A stretch of DNA of 64,000 nucleotides, from positions 62,001-126,000 of the forward strand of contig DATKBW010000134.1 of assembly GCA_035513575.1 (NCBI GenBank). Direction: 5' to 3'. The notes beneath the pieces are model-generated. The model searched no databases. It was given only the letters and a program-made list of their open reading frames with translations, and was not told the origin of the DNA. This DNA is from JAHWKI01 sp035513575 (GTDB lineage: Bacteria > Gemmatimonadota > Gemmatimonadetes > Longimicrobiales > RSA9). The position numbers and the translations under genes are program-made. Below, one piece after another: positions 17,280-25,049 of the stretch (its first letter is position 1; each line of letters starts with the position of its first letter).

Positions 17280-18727
17280 GCATCAGGACCGGCCTCTATC
17301 AGGGGACGCAGCTGAAGCAGGAGATGAAGATCAATCCACGCCTGTACCAGGCGATGGATCTGCTCTACATGCCCCTGATGGACCTCCAGCAGCACATCAA
17401 GCAGGAGATGCTGAACAACCCCTTCCTCGACCTCGAGGAGCCCCTCGTCGACGCCGAAGACCTGAAGGGCGACGAGGAGAAGGAGAAGGACAAGGAGGAC
17501 GAGATCGACTGGGAGGAGATCCTCCTGGACGGCTTCGACGCGGGCGGTCGCAAGCAGGAGTACGAGCAGAAGGAGTATTTCGAGCCCGTCCGGGTGGAGA
17601 CGCGGGACCTGGCGGACCACCTGGCCGACCAGCTCAAGCTGATGCGGCTGTCCATGCGGGAGATCCTGCTGGGCGAGGAGATCATCGGCAACATCGACGA
17701 CGACGGGTACCTCGTCTGCTCGCTTCAGGAGGTCGTGGACGGCCTGAACGAGTGGGTCGAGGATGCCGGCGAAGTGTGGGCGGACGACGGGAAGCCGCTC
17801 GAGCGGTTCTCCCTCGAGGACGGAGAACGGATGCTGGAGGTGCTCCAGCGCCTCGACCCGCCCGGGGTGGGCGCCCGTGACCTCCGGGAGTGCATCGTGC
17901 TCCAGCTCAAGGACCAGGAGCTCGAGGAGACGCTGACCTTCCGCATCGTGCGCGACTACTTCGACCAGCTCATCAACCACCGCTGGTCGGAGATCTCGAA
18001 GGAGCTCTCCATCACCCCGAAGGAGGTCCAGACCGCGGCGGACGAGATCGCGAAGCTGGACCCGAAGCCGGGGCTCAAGTACGCCGCCCCCTCGGACAAC
18101 TACATCACGCCGGACCTCATCGTCGAGAAGATCGACGGCGAGTACCACGTGTTCCTGAACGACACGAGCCTGCCGCGCCTGAAGCTGTCGCGGGCGTACC
18201 GCGAGATCGCGCGGGACAAGAGCAAGTTCAAGGGGGAGAACAAGGAGTTCATCAGCAACAAGCTGAACAGCGCGAACTGGATGATCCAGGCCATCGAGCA
18301 GCGCCGCCAGACCATGCTGAAGGTGATGAACTTCATCGTGGACCGGCAGCGCGAATTCTTCGAGCGGGGCGTGCAGTACCTCAAGCCCCTGACGCTGCGA
18401 GAGGTGGCCGAGGTCATCGAGATGCACGAGTCCACGGTGTCCCGCGTCACGAACGAGAAGTACGTCCAGACCCCGCGCGGCGTGCTTCCGCTCAAGTTCT
18501 TCTTCTCCAGCGGCCTCTCCACCACGAGCGGCGAGGACGTGAGCGCCCGGGGGATCAAGGCCAAGATCCAGAAGCTGGTGGACGACGAGAACCCGAAGAA
18601 GCCCCTCACCGACCAGGCCATCGTCAACCTCCTCAAGGAGGAAGGCGTCCAGATCGCACGGCGCACCGTGGCCAAGTACAGGGACCAGCTGGGGATCCTG
18701 AGCGCGCGCATGCGGAAGCGGGTCTGA
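17276..18727 (+). CDS. rpoN: RNA polymerase sigma-54 factor
   Basis: RpoN recognises -24/-12 promoters and needs an AAA+ activator. The 483-residue protein shows all regions: N-terminal activator region I (LKQEMKINPRLYQAMDLLYM through LNNPFLDLEE, ~13-55), an acidic region II (EEKEKDKEDEIDWEE), the core-binding domain (LADHLADQLKLMRL, IIGNIDDDGYL, RLDPPGVGARDLREC), an HTH (REVAEVIEMHESTVSRVTNEKYVQTPRG) and the RpoN box ARRTVAKYR at 461-469. The ATG overlaps the lptB stop; lptB-rpoN adjacency is widely conserved. It is the last gene before the inverted-repeat element. Confidence 0.97.
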   Translation: MSIRTGLYQGTQLKQEMKINPRLYQAMDLLYMPLMDLQQHIKQEMLNNPFLDLEEPLVDAEDLKGDEEKEKDKEDEIDWEEILLDGFDAGGRKQEYEQKEYFEPVRVETRDLADHLADQLKLMRLSMREILLGEEIIGNIDDDGYLVCSLQEVVDGLNEWVEDAGEVWADDGKPLERFSLEDGERMLEVLQRLDPPGVGARDLRECIVLQLKDQELEETLTFRIVRDYFDQLINHRWSEISKELSITPKEVQTAADEIAKLDPKPGLKYAAPSDNYITPDLIVEKIDGEYHVFLNDTSLPRLKLSRAYREIARDKSKFKGENKEFISNKLNSANWMIQAIEQRRQTMLKVMNFIVDRQREFFERGVQYLKPLTLREVAEVIEMHESTVSRVTNEKYVQTPRGVLPLKFFFSSGLSTTSGEDVSARGIKAKIQKLVDDENPKKPLTDQAIVNLLKEEGVQIARRTVAKYRDQLGILSARMRKRV

Positions 18728-18756
18728 CGACCGCGAAGGCTTTCACGCGATTTTTT

Positions 18757-18792
18757 TCACGCGAAGGCGCGAAGGGGGCGAAGACGCGAAGT
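18757..18792 (+). repeat. Left arm of 36-bp perfect inverted repeat
   Basis: Begins TCACGCGAAGG and ends GACGCGAAGT; it is the exact reverse complement of 19423-19458 over 36 bases, and identity ends abruptly on both sides. It is built from short units of the type CGCGAAGG. A run of seven Ts (18751-18757) immediately precedes it. It starts 30 bp after the rpoN stop. Confidence 0.9.
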
Positions 18793-18815
18793 CGACGCGA
18801 AGTCGACGCGAAGTC
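18783..18815 (+). repeat. Three tandem copies of an 11-bp unit
   Basis: GACGCGAAGTC occurs three times in a row without a mismatch (18783-18793, 18794-18804, 18805-18815). The first copy overlaps the inner end of the left inverted-repeat arm. The unit shares CGCGAAG with the arm, so it looks like local expansion of the repeat. Confidence 0.9.
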
Positions 18816-18838
18816 TTCCGCCTCTTTTTTTGTCGGGC

Positions 18839-19315
18839 TCAGTTGCTCCGGTGGCGGATCCAGCTCCGCAACCGGGTCCACTTCCGCGGCCGCCGGGGCG
18901 GCGGCTGCGCGATCCTGAGCGGGGATCCGGCTTCGTCGTGGTGATTCACCACCCGGAACAGCCCCTCCTTCATCGTCGCGCCGCCGAAGTTGACCACCAG
19001 GCCGAGGCGCAAGTCCAGGGCGCGGAGGTAGGTGAAGAGCTGTCGCTTGTGGACGCGCGCGGTGGATTCCGCCGCCTTCACCTCCACGACCACGCAGTCG
19101 TCCACGATGAGGTCGGCCTTGAGGCCGCGCTTCACCAGCACGTCGTCGTAGTAGAACCCGAAGGTCCTCTGGCAAAGGACGCTGTGCCCGCCCCGCCTGA
19201 GCTCGTAGGCCAGGAGGGCCTCGTAGACCGACTCGAGGAGCCCCGGCCCGAGCCGCACGTGGATCCGGAACGCCGCGTCCACCACCGCCGTCGCCGTAGC
19301 CTCGGGATCAGACAT
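18839..19315 (-). CDS. GxxExxY family protein (predicted PD-(D/E)XK nuclease-like)
   Basis: A 158-residue protein whose N-terminal third carries the family signature G-L-L-E-S-V-Y in LGPGLLESVYEALLAYEL (residues ~23-40). Further conserved-looking parts are GLKADLIVDDCVVVEVKA (the D...E-x-K pattern of PD-(D/E)XK folds) and QLFTYLRALDLRLGLVVNFGG. The family has no settled function. Start chosen at ATG 19315; an ATG at 19342 would add nine residues, and neither has a convincing ribosome site. The C-terminal 25 residues are Arg/Pro/Trp-rich. It is the only gene inside the inverted-repeat element and opposes rpoN. Confidence 0.85.
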   Translation of the reverse strand: MSDPEATATAVVDAAFRIHVRLGPGLLESVYEALLAYELRRGGHSVLCQRTFGFYYDDVLVKRGLKADLIVDDCVVVEVKAAESTARVHKRQLFTYLRALDLRLGLVVNFGGATMKEGLFRVVNHHDEAGSPLRIAQPPPRRPRKWTRLRSWIRHRSN

Positions 19316-19357
19316 CCCCCCGTGTCGTTGCTCCTCTCCCATTTCCTCCACGTCGCC

Positions 19358-19420
19358 GTTGCTGTTGCTGTTGCTGTTGTTGTTGTCGTTGTTGTTGCTG
19401 TCGTCGTCGTTGTCGTCGTC
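19358..19420. repeat. Trinucleotide microsatellite (GTT/GCT/GTC)
   Basis: Twenty-one consecutive triplets of GTT, GCT or GTC on the plus strand, between the GxxExxY start and the right inverted-repeat arm. On the minus strand the triplets are AAC, AGC and GAC and would encode Asn, Ser and Asp if an upstream start were used, since the frame stays open through it. Such tracts are rare in bacteria and prone to slippage. Confidence 0.85.
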
Positions 19421-19422
19421 CC

Positions 19423-19458
19423 ACTTCGCGTCTTCGCCCCCTTCGCGCCTTCGCGTGA
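19423..19458 (-). repeat. Right arm of 36-bp perfect inverted repeat
   Basis: Starts ACTTCGCGTCTTCG and ends CCTTCGCGTGA; the exact reverse complement of 18757-18792. It lies directly beside the triplet microsatellite. The flanking glycosyltransferase gene begins 83 bp further on, and that gap (19459-19541) contains a CATAAT hexamer at 19528-19533 but no good -35. Confidence 0.9.
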
Positions 19459-19541
19459 GTAATAACCGCGAGGCCGGGGCCGACCCATAGCTCCCCGGGA
19501 CAGGTGGCGGTCCGCCGGAAACCGCGGCATAATCCACCCCC

Positions 19542-20561
19542 ATGAGCACACCCGTCTCCCCCACGGCCAGGATCGCCGAGCGCGCCGCGCCGCTTCGCGA
19601 CGTGAAGCAACGCTTCGCGGTGCTGGTGCCCGCGTACAACGAGGTGGAGAACGTCCCCGAGCTGGTCCGGGAGCTCCGGGCCACGTGGGAGCGCCACGGC
19701 CTCGACGGTGAGGTCATCCTCATCGACGACGGCTCCACGGACGGCACGGCGGCCGCCGCGCGGGCGGAGGGCTGGGACCGGCTGAGGGTCGTGCGACACC
19801 GGCGCAACTTCGGCAAGACGGAGGCGCTGGTCACCGGTGCGGAGGCGACGGACGCGGAATGGCTGGTCCTCTACGATGCGGACCTCCAGCACGACACCGA
19901 GGAGATCCCGCGCTACCTCGACACGCTCGCGGAGGGGTGGGACATCGTCACGGGCCGGAAGGTGGGGAATTACGAGAAGGCCGCGGTGTCGAGCACCTAC
20001 AATCGCCTCAGTCGGCTGCTCTTCAAGGTGCCGGTCTCGGACCTGAACTCCATGAAGGGGTTCCGCCGGGAGGTCCTGGACGAGGTGACGCTCCGGCACG
20101 ACTGGCACCGCTTCTTCGTGATCCTCGCGTACGACCGGGGATTCACCGTGACCGAGATCGACATCACGCTCCACCCGCGGCGGCACGGCGTCGCGAAATA
20201 CTCGGGCCGGACCCGCATCATCGTCGGGCTGCTCGACCTCCTCTCCGTGGCCTTCTACCTGCTGTTCTCCCGCAAGCCCATGACCTTCTTCGGGCTCAGC
20301 GGGCTGCTCATGGCGACCGCGGGAGTGGTCGTGGGAGTCGTCACCATCGTGCTCCGCGTGCAGCACGCCATGCCCCCCTTCGGGTTCCGCCCCCTCCTCT
20401 ACCTGGTGGTACTCCTGGAAACGCTCGGCTTCCTGCTCTTCGGGTTCGGCCTGGTGGCCGAGATGATCGCGGCGCAGCGCTCGGAAGTGGAGCGGCTCCG
20501 CCGCCGCCTCGACCACGACGGCGCGCGGGCGCCCGACGGCCCCGGCGGGCGGATCCGCTAG
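19542..20561 (+). CDS. Family 2 glycosyltransferase with C-terminal membrane helices
   Basis: A 339-residue GT2 enzyme: the N-terminal GT-A domain (FAVLVPAYNEVENVPELV at ~25-42, LIDDGSTDGT, DADLQHD with the metal-binding DxD-type motif near 107-113) is followed by two hydrophobic hairpin segments at ~240-300. This plan is shared by polyprenyl-phosphate glycosyltransferases such as ArnC, GtrB and DPM-type enzymes, which put one sugar on undecaprenyl phosphate at the inner membrane. The sugar cannot be told. It converges with the flippase-like gene, their ends overlapping by 4 bp. Confidence 0.85.
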   Translation: MSTPVSPTARIAERAAPLRDVKQRFAVLVPAYNEVENVPELVRELRATWERHGLDGEVILIDDGSTDGTAAAARAEGWDRLRVVRHRRNFGKTEALVTGAEATDAEWLVLYDADLQHDTEEIPRYLDTLAEGWDIVTGRKVGNYEKAAVSSTYNRLSRLLFKVPVSDLNSMKGFRREVLDEVTLRHDWHRFFVILAYDRGFTVTEIDITLHPRRHGVAKYSGRTRIIVGLLDLLSVAFYLLFSRKPMTFFGLSGLLMATAGVVVGVVTIVLRVQHAMPPFGFRPLLYLVVLLETLGFLLFGFGLVAEMIAAQRSEVERLRRRLDHDGARAPDGPGGRIR

Positions 20562-21538
20562 GACCGCGTCACGGGCCCGGGAGGGCCGGCGGTCGGCCGC
20601 TCGTCGCCCCCGGCGGACCCGCCCCCGCGCTCCGGCGCCCTCGTGAGGCCGAGGACCAGGGCGGCGCCCAGCAGCTCGGCGGCGATGGTCCACAGGCGGG
20701 ACACCATGGCGATCACGGCGGCGACCCCGGCCGGCGCCAGGGGGCGGAGCAGCCCGGCCATGACCCCTTCTCTCACGCCCAGACCCGCCGGGACCAGGAA
20801 CGCGACGTACCCGGCCAGGAAGGAGAGGGCGTTGATCCCGGTGAGGGGGAGGATCGCGCCGGCCTGGACGGGCGCGATGGCGTCCAGAAAGAGGACGAAC
20901 GCGAGGCCGTAGAGGATCCACGAGACCACGGAGAGGGCGAGGAGCACGAGTCCGTCGGTCCACCGGCCGTTCCAGCGGAGCAGGTCGTCGTGGAACACCC
21001 GGGGGACGAGCCGCAGCCCGGCGTCAATGACGCGCGGGTGGACCAGGAAGACGGAGCCGGCGGCGAGGAGAGCGAGGGGCAGGGTGGGAAGGGGAACCGC
21101 GTCCCACGCTGCCATGGCCACGGCCGAGACCGCCGCGGCCGAGAGCAGGCTCAGGCCGACGTGCACCATCATGGACGAGAGCACGACGACCCGGGAGAGT
21201 CCGGCCCCCCGCGCGAGCTCGGCGGCCCCCACGAGCTGCCAGATCTTGCCGGGGATGTAGCGGGCCAGGTTGGACGCGAACCAGATCCGCAGCAGCACGT
21301 CCAGCCCCACGGGGGGGTGCTCGAACCGGTCCAGGACCCGCTTCCACACGACGACGCCCCACGCCAGCACCGCCGTGAGCGCCACCACGCTCGCCGCGAG
21401 CTGGAGCCAGCGCAGGCGCCAGTCGAACGCCGAGAGCTCGTGCCAGTTCCTCGCGACGGTGAGCCCCAGGAACACGGCGGCCGCCGCCACGAGCACCGCC
21501 CCGGCCACGGGGCGCCACCAGGACCGGCCGCGCGTCAT
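20558..21538 (-). CDS. Flippase-like integral membrane protein (LPG synthase TM family)
   Basis: A 326-residue protein with about eight hydrophobic segments and the pattern of the lysylphosphatidylglycerol synthetase transmembrane/UPF0104 family (ASNLARYIPGKIWQLVGAAELAR, then FLAGYVAFLVPAGLGVREGVMAGLL). Members without the catalytic C-terminal domain are thought to flip lipid-linked substrates or are uncharacterised. The tail after the last helix is Gly/Pro-rich. Its ATG overlaps the stop of the YfhO-like gene, so it is the last gene of the minus-strand glycan operon that begins near 29155. Confidence 0.75.
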   Translation of the reverse strand: MTRGRSWWRPVAGAVLVAAAAVFLGLTVARNWHELSAFDWRLRWLQLAASVVALTAVLAWGVVVWKRVLDRFEHPPVGLDVLLRIWFASNLARYIPGKIWQLVGAAELARGAGLSRVVVLSSMMVHVGLSLLSAAAVSAVAMAAWDAVPLPTLPLALLAAGSVFLVHPRVIDAGLRLVPRVFHDDLLRWNGRWTDGLVLLALSVVSWILYGLAFVLFLDAIAPVQAGAILPLTGINALSFLAGYVAFLVPAGLGVREGVMAGLLRPLAPAGVAAVIAMVSRLWTIAAELLGAALVLGLTRAPERGGGSAGGDERPTAGPPGPVTRS

Positions 21539-23931
21539 GCCACCGCCGGCTCCGGCGCCCGCCGCCGGCGGAGGAGCGCCCAGGCGGCGTAGCCGCCGAT
21601 CCCGAGGATCCCCGCCAGATAGATCCAGAAGCCCGCGTACATCCGGCCGGGGCGGAAACGGAACACCACCTCGTGCTCGCCGGACGGGACGGCCACGCCC
21701 CGGAACGTGTGGTTCGTCCTCAGGATGAGCGCGGCCTCGCCGTCCACCGTGGCCTCCCAGCCGGCGTAATGGTTGTCCGCCAGCACGAGGAAGGCCGCGC
21801 GGTCGGCCCGGGTGGCGATGCGGACCTCGTCCGGCGACGACGCCTCGATCCGCGCCTCGCCCGCCACCGGCCCGGGCCTCAGCCGGAGGGCCGGCTCCTC
21901 GTGGACCACCGCCTGGAGGCGCGGGTCGAAGGCCGGGTTGCGGAGGACCTCCAGCGCGCCATCCGGCTCCGCGACGACCCGGACGTCACCCACCAGCCAG
22001 GCCCGCGGGAGCGCCGCGGTGTTCTCGTAGACGAGGGCGCTGGGGCCGCCGTGGACCAGGCGCACGGCGGGGAACTGGGGGGCGCCCTCGAGCCGGACCA
22101 TGCTCACGATCCAGCGCACGTTCGCCGCGTTCAGGAACGCCGCCCCGCCATCCAGGAAGTTGTGCCAGTCCACGTAGCTCCGCTCCCCGGCGCCCACGTA
22201 CTCGTACCACCGCTGGAGCGGGTTCGGATGCTCGCCCCCCGCCTGGTCGATGTCGTGGAACATCAGGTAGTTGCCCTCGCCGTGATAGCGGGCGTTCGTG
22301 AGGGCTCCCGGCAGCACCCAGACGCGGTCCTCGCCCGGCCGGGAGCGGAGCGCATCCGCCACGTCGTCGCTCCGGAACGAGACCTCCGGCGGCGGGACGG
22401 TGTGGAAGAACCGCCGCCCGACCACCCACAGGTCCGCCACCACGACGAGCCCCAGCACCACCGCGGCCACCCTCGGGCCCATCCGCCCGATCAGCCACAG
22501 CCAGACCACCCCGGCGGTGCCCAGGAGGAAGACCGCGAAGCGGGCGAACCCCAGCTCCGACCCGGGCGCTTCGCCGCCCGCGCCGCCGCCGCCCACCACG
22601 ATCAGCAGGAGCGCGAGCACGCCGGCGCCCAGGACCAGCCACCGCCCCGCGGCCAGCGGATCGGTCAGCAGCCGCTTGCGATCCGCCAGGTCCCTGGCCC
22701 GCGCCAGGTGCTCCATGGCCAGCCCCGCCATGGCCACCAGGGATATCGAGACGAGGAAGAAGGAGATGGACGGCGCGCGGAACCGCTTCGTCCCCGGCAG
22801 CAGCTCATAGTACAGCCGGTAGAGGGGCGTCGCGGCGCCGAAGGCGATGGTCAGCATGAAGACGCCGAGGCCGACGAAGAACCACCACCGGCGATCCCTG
22901 CGGGCGTACCACGCGCCCAGGAGCAGGAAGAGCAGCGCGAAGGCGCCCGCGTACTCGGTGTGAAGCTTCACGACGTTGTGCCCGCGATACGGCGGGAACA
23001 GCGCCTCGCCTGTGTTGGGGTCCTGGACGGACGCCCCGATCAGCTCGGGGACGGCGAGAGAGCTGAGCTCCGCCGGCGCCATCGCCCACGACGTCGCGTA
23101 CTCGTACCCCCGCCCCTCGCCGCCGCGCGGCGACTGGTCCACGTACTCCAGGAACGGCAGGAAGTTGACCGCGTTCAGCACGAACGCCAGGGCCACGGCG
23201 CCGAGGGCGAGCCCGAGGCGCGTCCAGAGAGCGCGCCCCCGGAGCCGGTGCGCGACCAGCGCGAAGATCCCCCACGCCAGCCCGGCCAGCAGCAGGTAGT
23301 AGTTGCTCTGCACCTGGAACGAGAGGAGCGACGCCGCGAGCGTCGCCGCTGCGCCGAGGAACGCACCGAGGCCGCCCGTGCGCACCAGCCGGTGCAGGAA
23401 GAAGAGGAACATCGGCGCGAGGGTGGCGACGATGATCCGGCCATCGTGGCCGGCATAGACGTACGAGAGGGTAAGGCCGGTGAACTCGAAGGCCAGGCCG
23501 GCGAGGAGGGCGATCCAGGGGCGCACGTCGAGCTCCCGCAGGAGCAGGAACATGCCGAGCCCCGCCAGCCCGAACTGGACGACGAACAGCAGCGGCAGGA
23601 TCAGCGCGGCCGGGACCAGCAGCGCCGCGAGCAGCCAGACCGGGTAGAACGTGCTCCCGGCGTTCGCGAACAGGGGAAGCCCGCCGTACACGTAGGGCAC
23701 CCACCTGGGCAGCTCGCCGGCGCGCAGGCGCCCCGCGATGAACTCGCTGAAGGGGTATCCTCCCGCCAGGTAATCCGTGCCGAAGATCCCGCGCCCGGGC
23801 AGCAGGGCCGGGAAGAAGTAGAGCAGCGCCAGGCCGAAGAACACCGCCGCGGCCAGCACCGTGGAGATGGGCACCCCGCCGTCGCCGGCCGCGGGATCGG
23901 GAGCCATCGCTTCAACTCGCTGCTTCGCCAT
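21535..23931 (-). CDS. YfhO family membrane protein
   Basis: A large membrane protein of 798 residues with about a dozen hydrophobic helices in the first ~480 residues, a soluble mainly periplasmic domain of ~260 residues, and a last helix near the C-terminus (MYAGFWIYLAGILGIGGYAAW). GTDYLAGGYPFSEFIAGRL near the start, and NHYAGWEATVDGEAALILRTNHTFRGVAVPSGEHEV near the end, match the YfhO family, which in Firmicutes is tied to lipoteichoic acid glycosylation. Here it more likely acts as a polyprenyl-phosphate-sugar-dependent GT-C transferase. Start: ATG 23931 (MAKQR), 17 bp after the preceding gene. Confidence 0.8.
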   Translation of the reverse strand: MAKQRVEAMAPDPAAGDGGVPISTVLAAAVFFGLALLYFFPALLPGRGIFGTDYLAGGYPFSEFIAGRLRAGELPRWVPYVYGGLPLFANAGSTFYPVWLLAALLVPAALILPLLFVVQFGLAGLGMFLLLRELDVRPWIALLAGLAFEFTGLTLSYVYAGHDGRIIVATLAPMFLFFLHRLVRTGGLGAFLGAAATLAASLLSFQVQSNYYLLLAGLAWGIFALVAHRLRGRALWTRLGLALGAVALAFVLNAVNFLPFLEYVDQSPRGGEGRGYEYATSWAMAPAELSSLAVPELIGASVQDPNTGEALFPPYRGHNVVKLHTEYAGAFALLFLLLGAWYARRDRRWWFFVGLGVFMLTIAFGAATPLYRLYYELLPGTKRFRAPSISFFLVSISLVAMAGLAMEHLARARDLADRKRLLTDPLAAGRWLVLGAGVLALLLIVVGGGGAGGEAPGSELGFARFAVFLLGTAGVVWLWLIGRMGPRVAAVVLGLVVVADLWVVGRRFFHTVPPPEVSFRSDDVADALRSRPGEDRVWVLPGALTNARYHGEGNYLMFHDIDQAGGEHPNPLQRWYEYVGAGERSYVDWHNFLDGGAAFLNAANVRWIVSMVRLEGAPQFPAVRLVHGGPSALVYENTAALPRAWLVGDVRVVAEPDGALEVLRNPAFDPRLQAVVHEEPALRLRPGPVAGEARIEASSPDEVRIATRADRAAFLVLADNHYAGWEATVDGEAALILRTNHTFRGVAVPSGEHEVVFRFRPGRMYAGFWIYLAGILGIGGYAAWALLRRRRAPEPAVA

Positions 23932-23948
23932 GCGTCGTCCGGTTCGGG

Positions 23949-25049
23949 TCAGGAGTCGCGGGCCACAGCCTCGAGAAAGGCGAGATGCCGCTCCGCCACC
24001 GTGGCCCACCGGAAGCGGCGCGCGGAGTCCCGGGCGCTCGCGGAGAGGCGCGCGCGCCGCTCGTCGTCATCCAGCAGGGCCGCGGTGGCCGCGGCCAGGG
24101 CGGCCGGATCGTCCGGCGGGACGAGCATGCCGCCGCGGGGCTCGTCCACCACTTCCGGGAGCGAGCCGGCCCGCGCCGCCACGACCGGCACACCGGCCGC
24201 CATGGCCTCCGCCGCCACCAGACCGAACCCCTCGAAGCGGGACGGCATGAGGAGGACCCGCGCCCCCTCGAGCAGCTCCAGACGACGCGCGTCCGTCACC
24301 GGCCCCAGCAGCCGCACGTGCTCCGCGATCCCCAGCTCGCCGGCCATCCGCTCCACCGCCCCCGCGTCCTTGCCGCGCCCCGCGATCAGCAGGGGAGGGG
24401 ACCCCGGGCGGGTCCGCCGCAGCGCGGCGTACCCCGCCAGCAGCGTGTCCAGACCTTTCTGGAAGAGGTCCAGGCGGCCGAAGAACAGCAGGAAGTCCGA
24501 CTCCCGCCGCTCCACCGCGAAGAACTCGTCGGCCACGCCGGCCCCCACCAGGTGCAGAGCCGCTTCCGGCGCCAGCGGCTTCACCTGCTCCAGGCCCCAC
24601 TGCGCCGAGAGGCTGATCCGGCCCGCGCCGCGCAGCATCCGCCGCTCCAACCGCGCCACCACGCCGCCCACCACGCCGCCGAACCGCTCCCGCGCCGTCG
24701 GCCCCGTGATGTGGTGGATCACCAGCCCGATCGGCCGCTTCCGGGGGAGCAGGATCGGCGTGTACACCGAGAACTCGAACGCCGCCGCATCGTAGCGCGC
24801 CCTCCGCAGCAGGCGCGACGCCGCCACCGCGTACGTCAGCCGGCTCCACGCGTACGGCCGCCTCGCCCCCAGGCGGCGGTAGCGCACGCCCCCCACCGTC
24901 TCGTCCCGCGCCCCGGGGTAGCTCCCGCTCACGATCGTGGCGTCCACGCGGTCCCCCAGCTCCCGGTAGATCTCGAACGCCCGCACCGCGCCGCCCCCCG
25001 CCACCCACGGGTTCCCCGGGTCGTCGTAGATCAGGTGCAGGACCTTCAA
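23949..25049 (-). CDS. Family 4 glycosyltransferase
   Basis: A 366-residue GT-B glycosyltransferase. The N-terminal domain begins KVLHLIYDDPGNPWVAGGGAVRAFEIYREL and the C-terminal donor domain has FFGRLDLFQKGLDTLLAGY, RLLGPV and the E-x7-E motif region PSRFEGFGLVAAEAMAAGVPVVA. I chose the TTG at 25049 because it overlaps the upstream methyltransferase stop by 4 bp and starts exactly at the conserved first strand; the longer frame runs into the methyltransferase gene. Donor and acceptor are unknown. Context suggests assembly of a rhamnose-containing glycan. Confidence 0.85.
   Translation of the reverse strand: MKVLHLIYDDPGNPWVAGGGAVRAFEIYRELGDRVDATIVSGSYPGARDETVGGVRYRRLGARRPYAWSRLTYAVAASRLLRRARYDAAAFEFSVYTPILLPRKRPIGLVIHHITGPTARERFGGVVGGVVARLERRMLRGAGRISLSAQWGLEQVKPLAPEAALHLVGAGVADEFFAVERRESDFLLFFGRLDLFQKGLDTLLAGYAALRRTRPGSPPLLIAGRGKDAGAVERMAGELGIAEHVRLLGPVTDARRLELLEGARVLLMPSRFEGFGLVAAEAMAAGVPVVAARAGSLPEVVDEPRGGMLVPPDDPAALAAATAALLDDDERRARLSASARDSARRFRWATVAERHLAFLEAVARDS

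Larger units (their letters stand above)
18757..19458. mobile_element. 702-bp inverted-repeat element carrying a GxxExxY gene
   Basis: Perfect 36-bp inverted repeats (18757-18792 and 19423-19458) bound a segment holding one gene on the minus strand (18839-19315), a triplet microsatellite and an 11-bp tandem repeat. The segment lies between rpoN and an unrelated glycosyltransferase gene. No transposase is encoded and I see no obvious target-site duplication, so mobility, if any, would need the GxxExxY product or outside help. The arms are made of CGCGAAG-type units, which differ from the surrounding coding sequence. Calling it mobile is an inference. Confidence 0.6.

Noticed and set aside
18783..18815. 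Tandem repeats as a CRISPR array
   Set aside because: Units are 11 bp, directly adjacent and without spacers; no cas genes are present.
19459..19541. CATAAT at 19528-19533 as a promoter for the glycosyltransferase gene
   Set aside because: No -35-like sequence at 16-19 bp, and the start codon is only 8 bp downstream.
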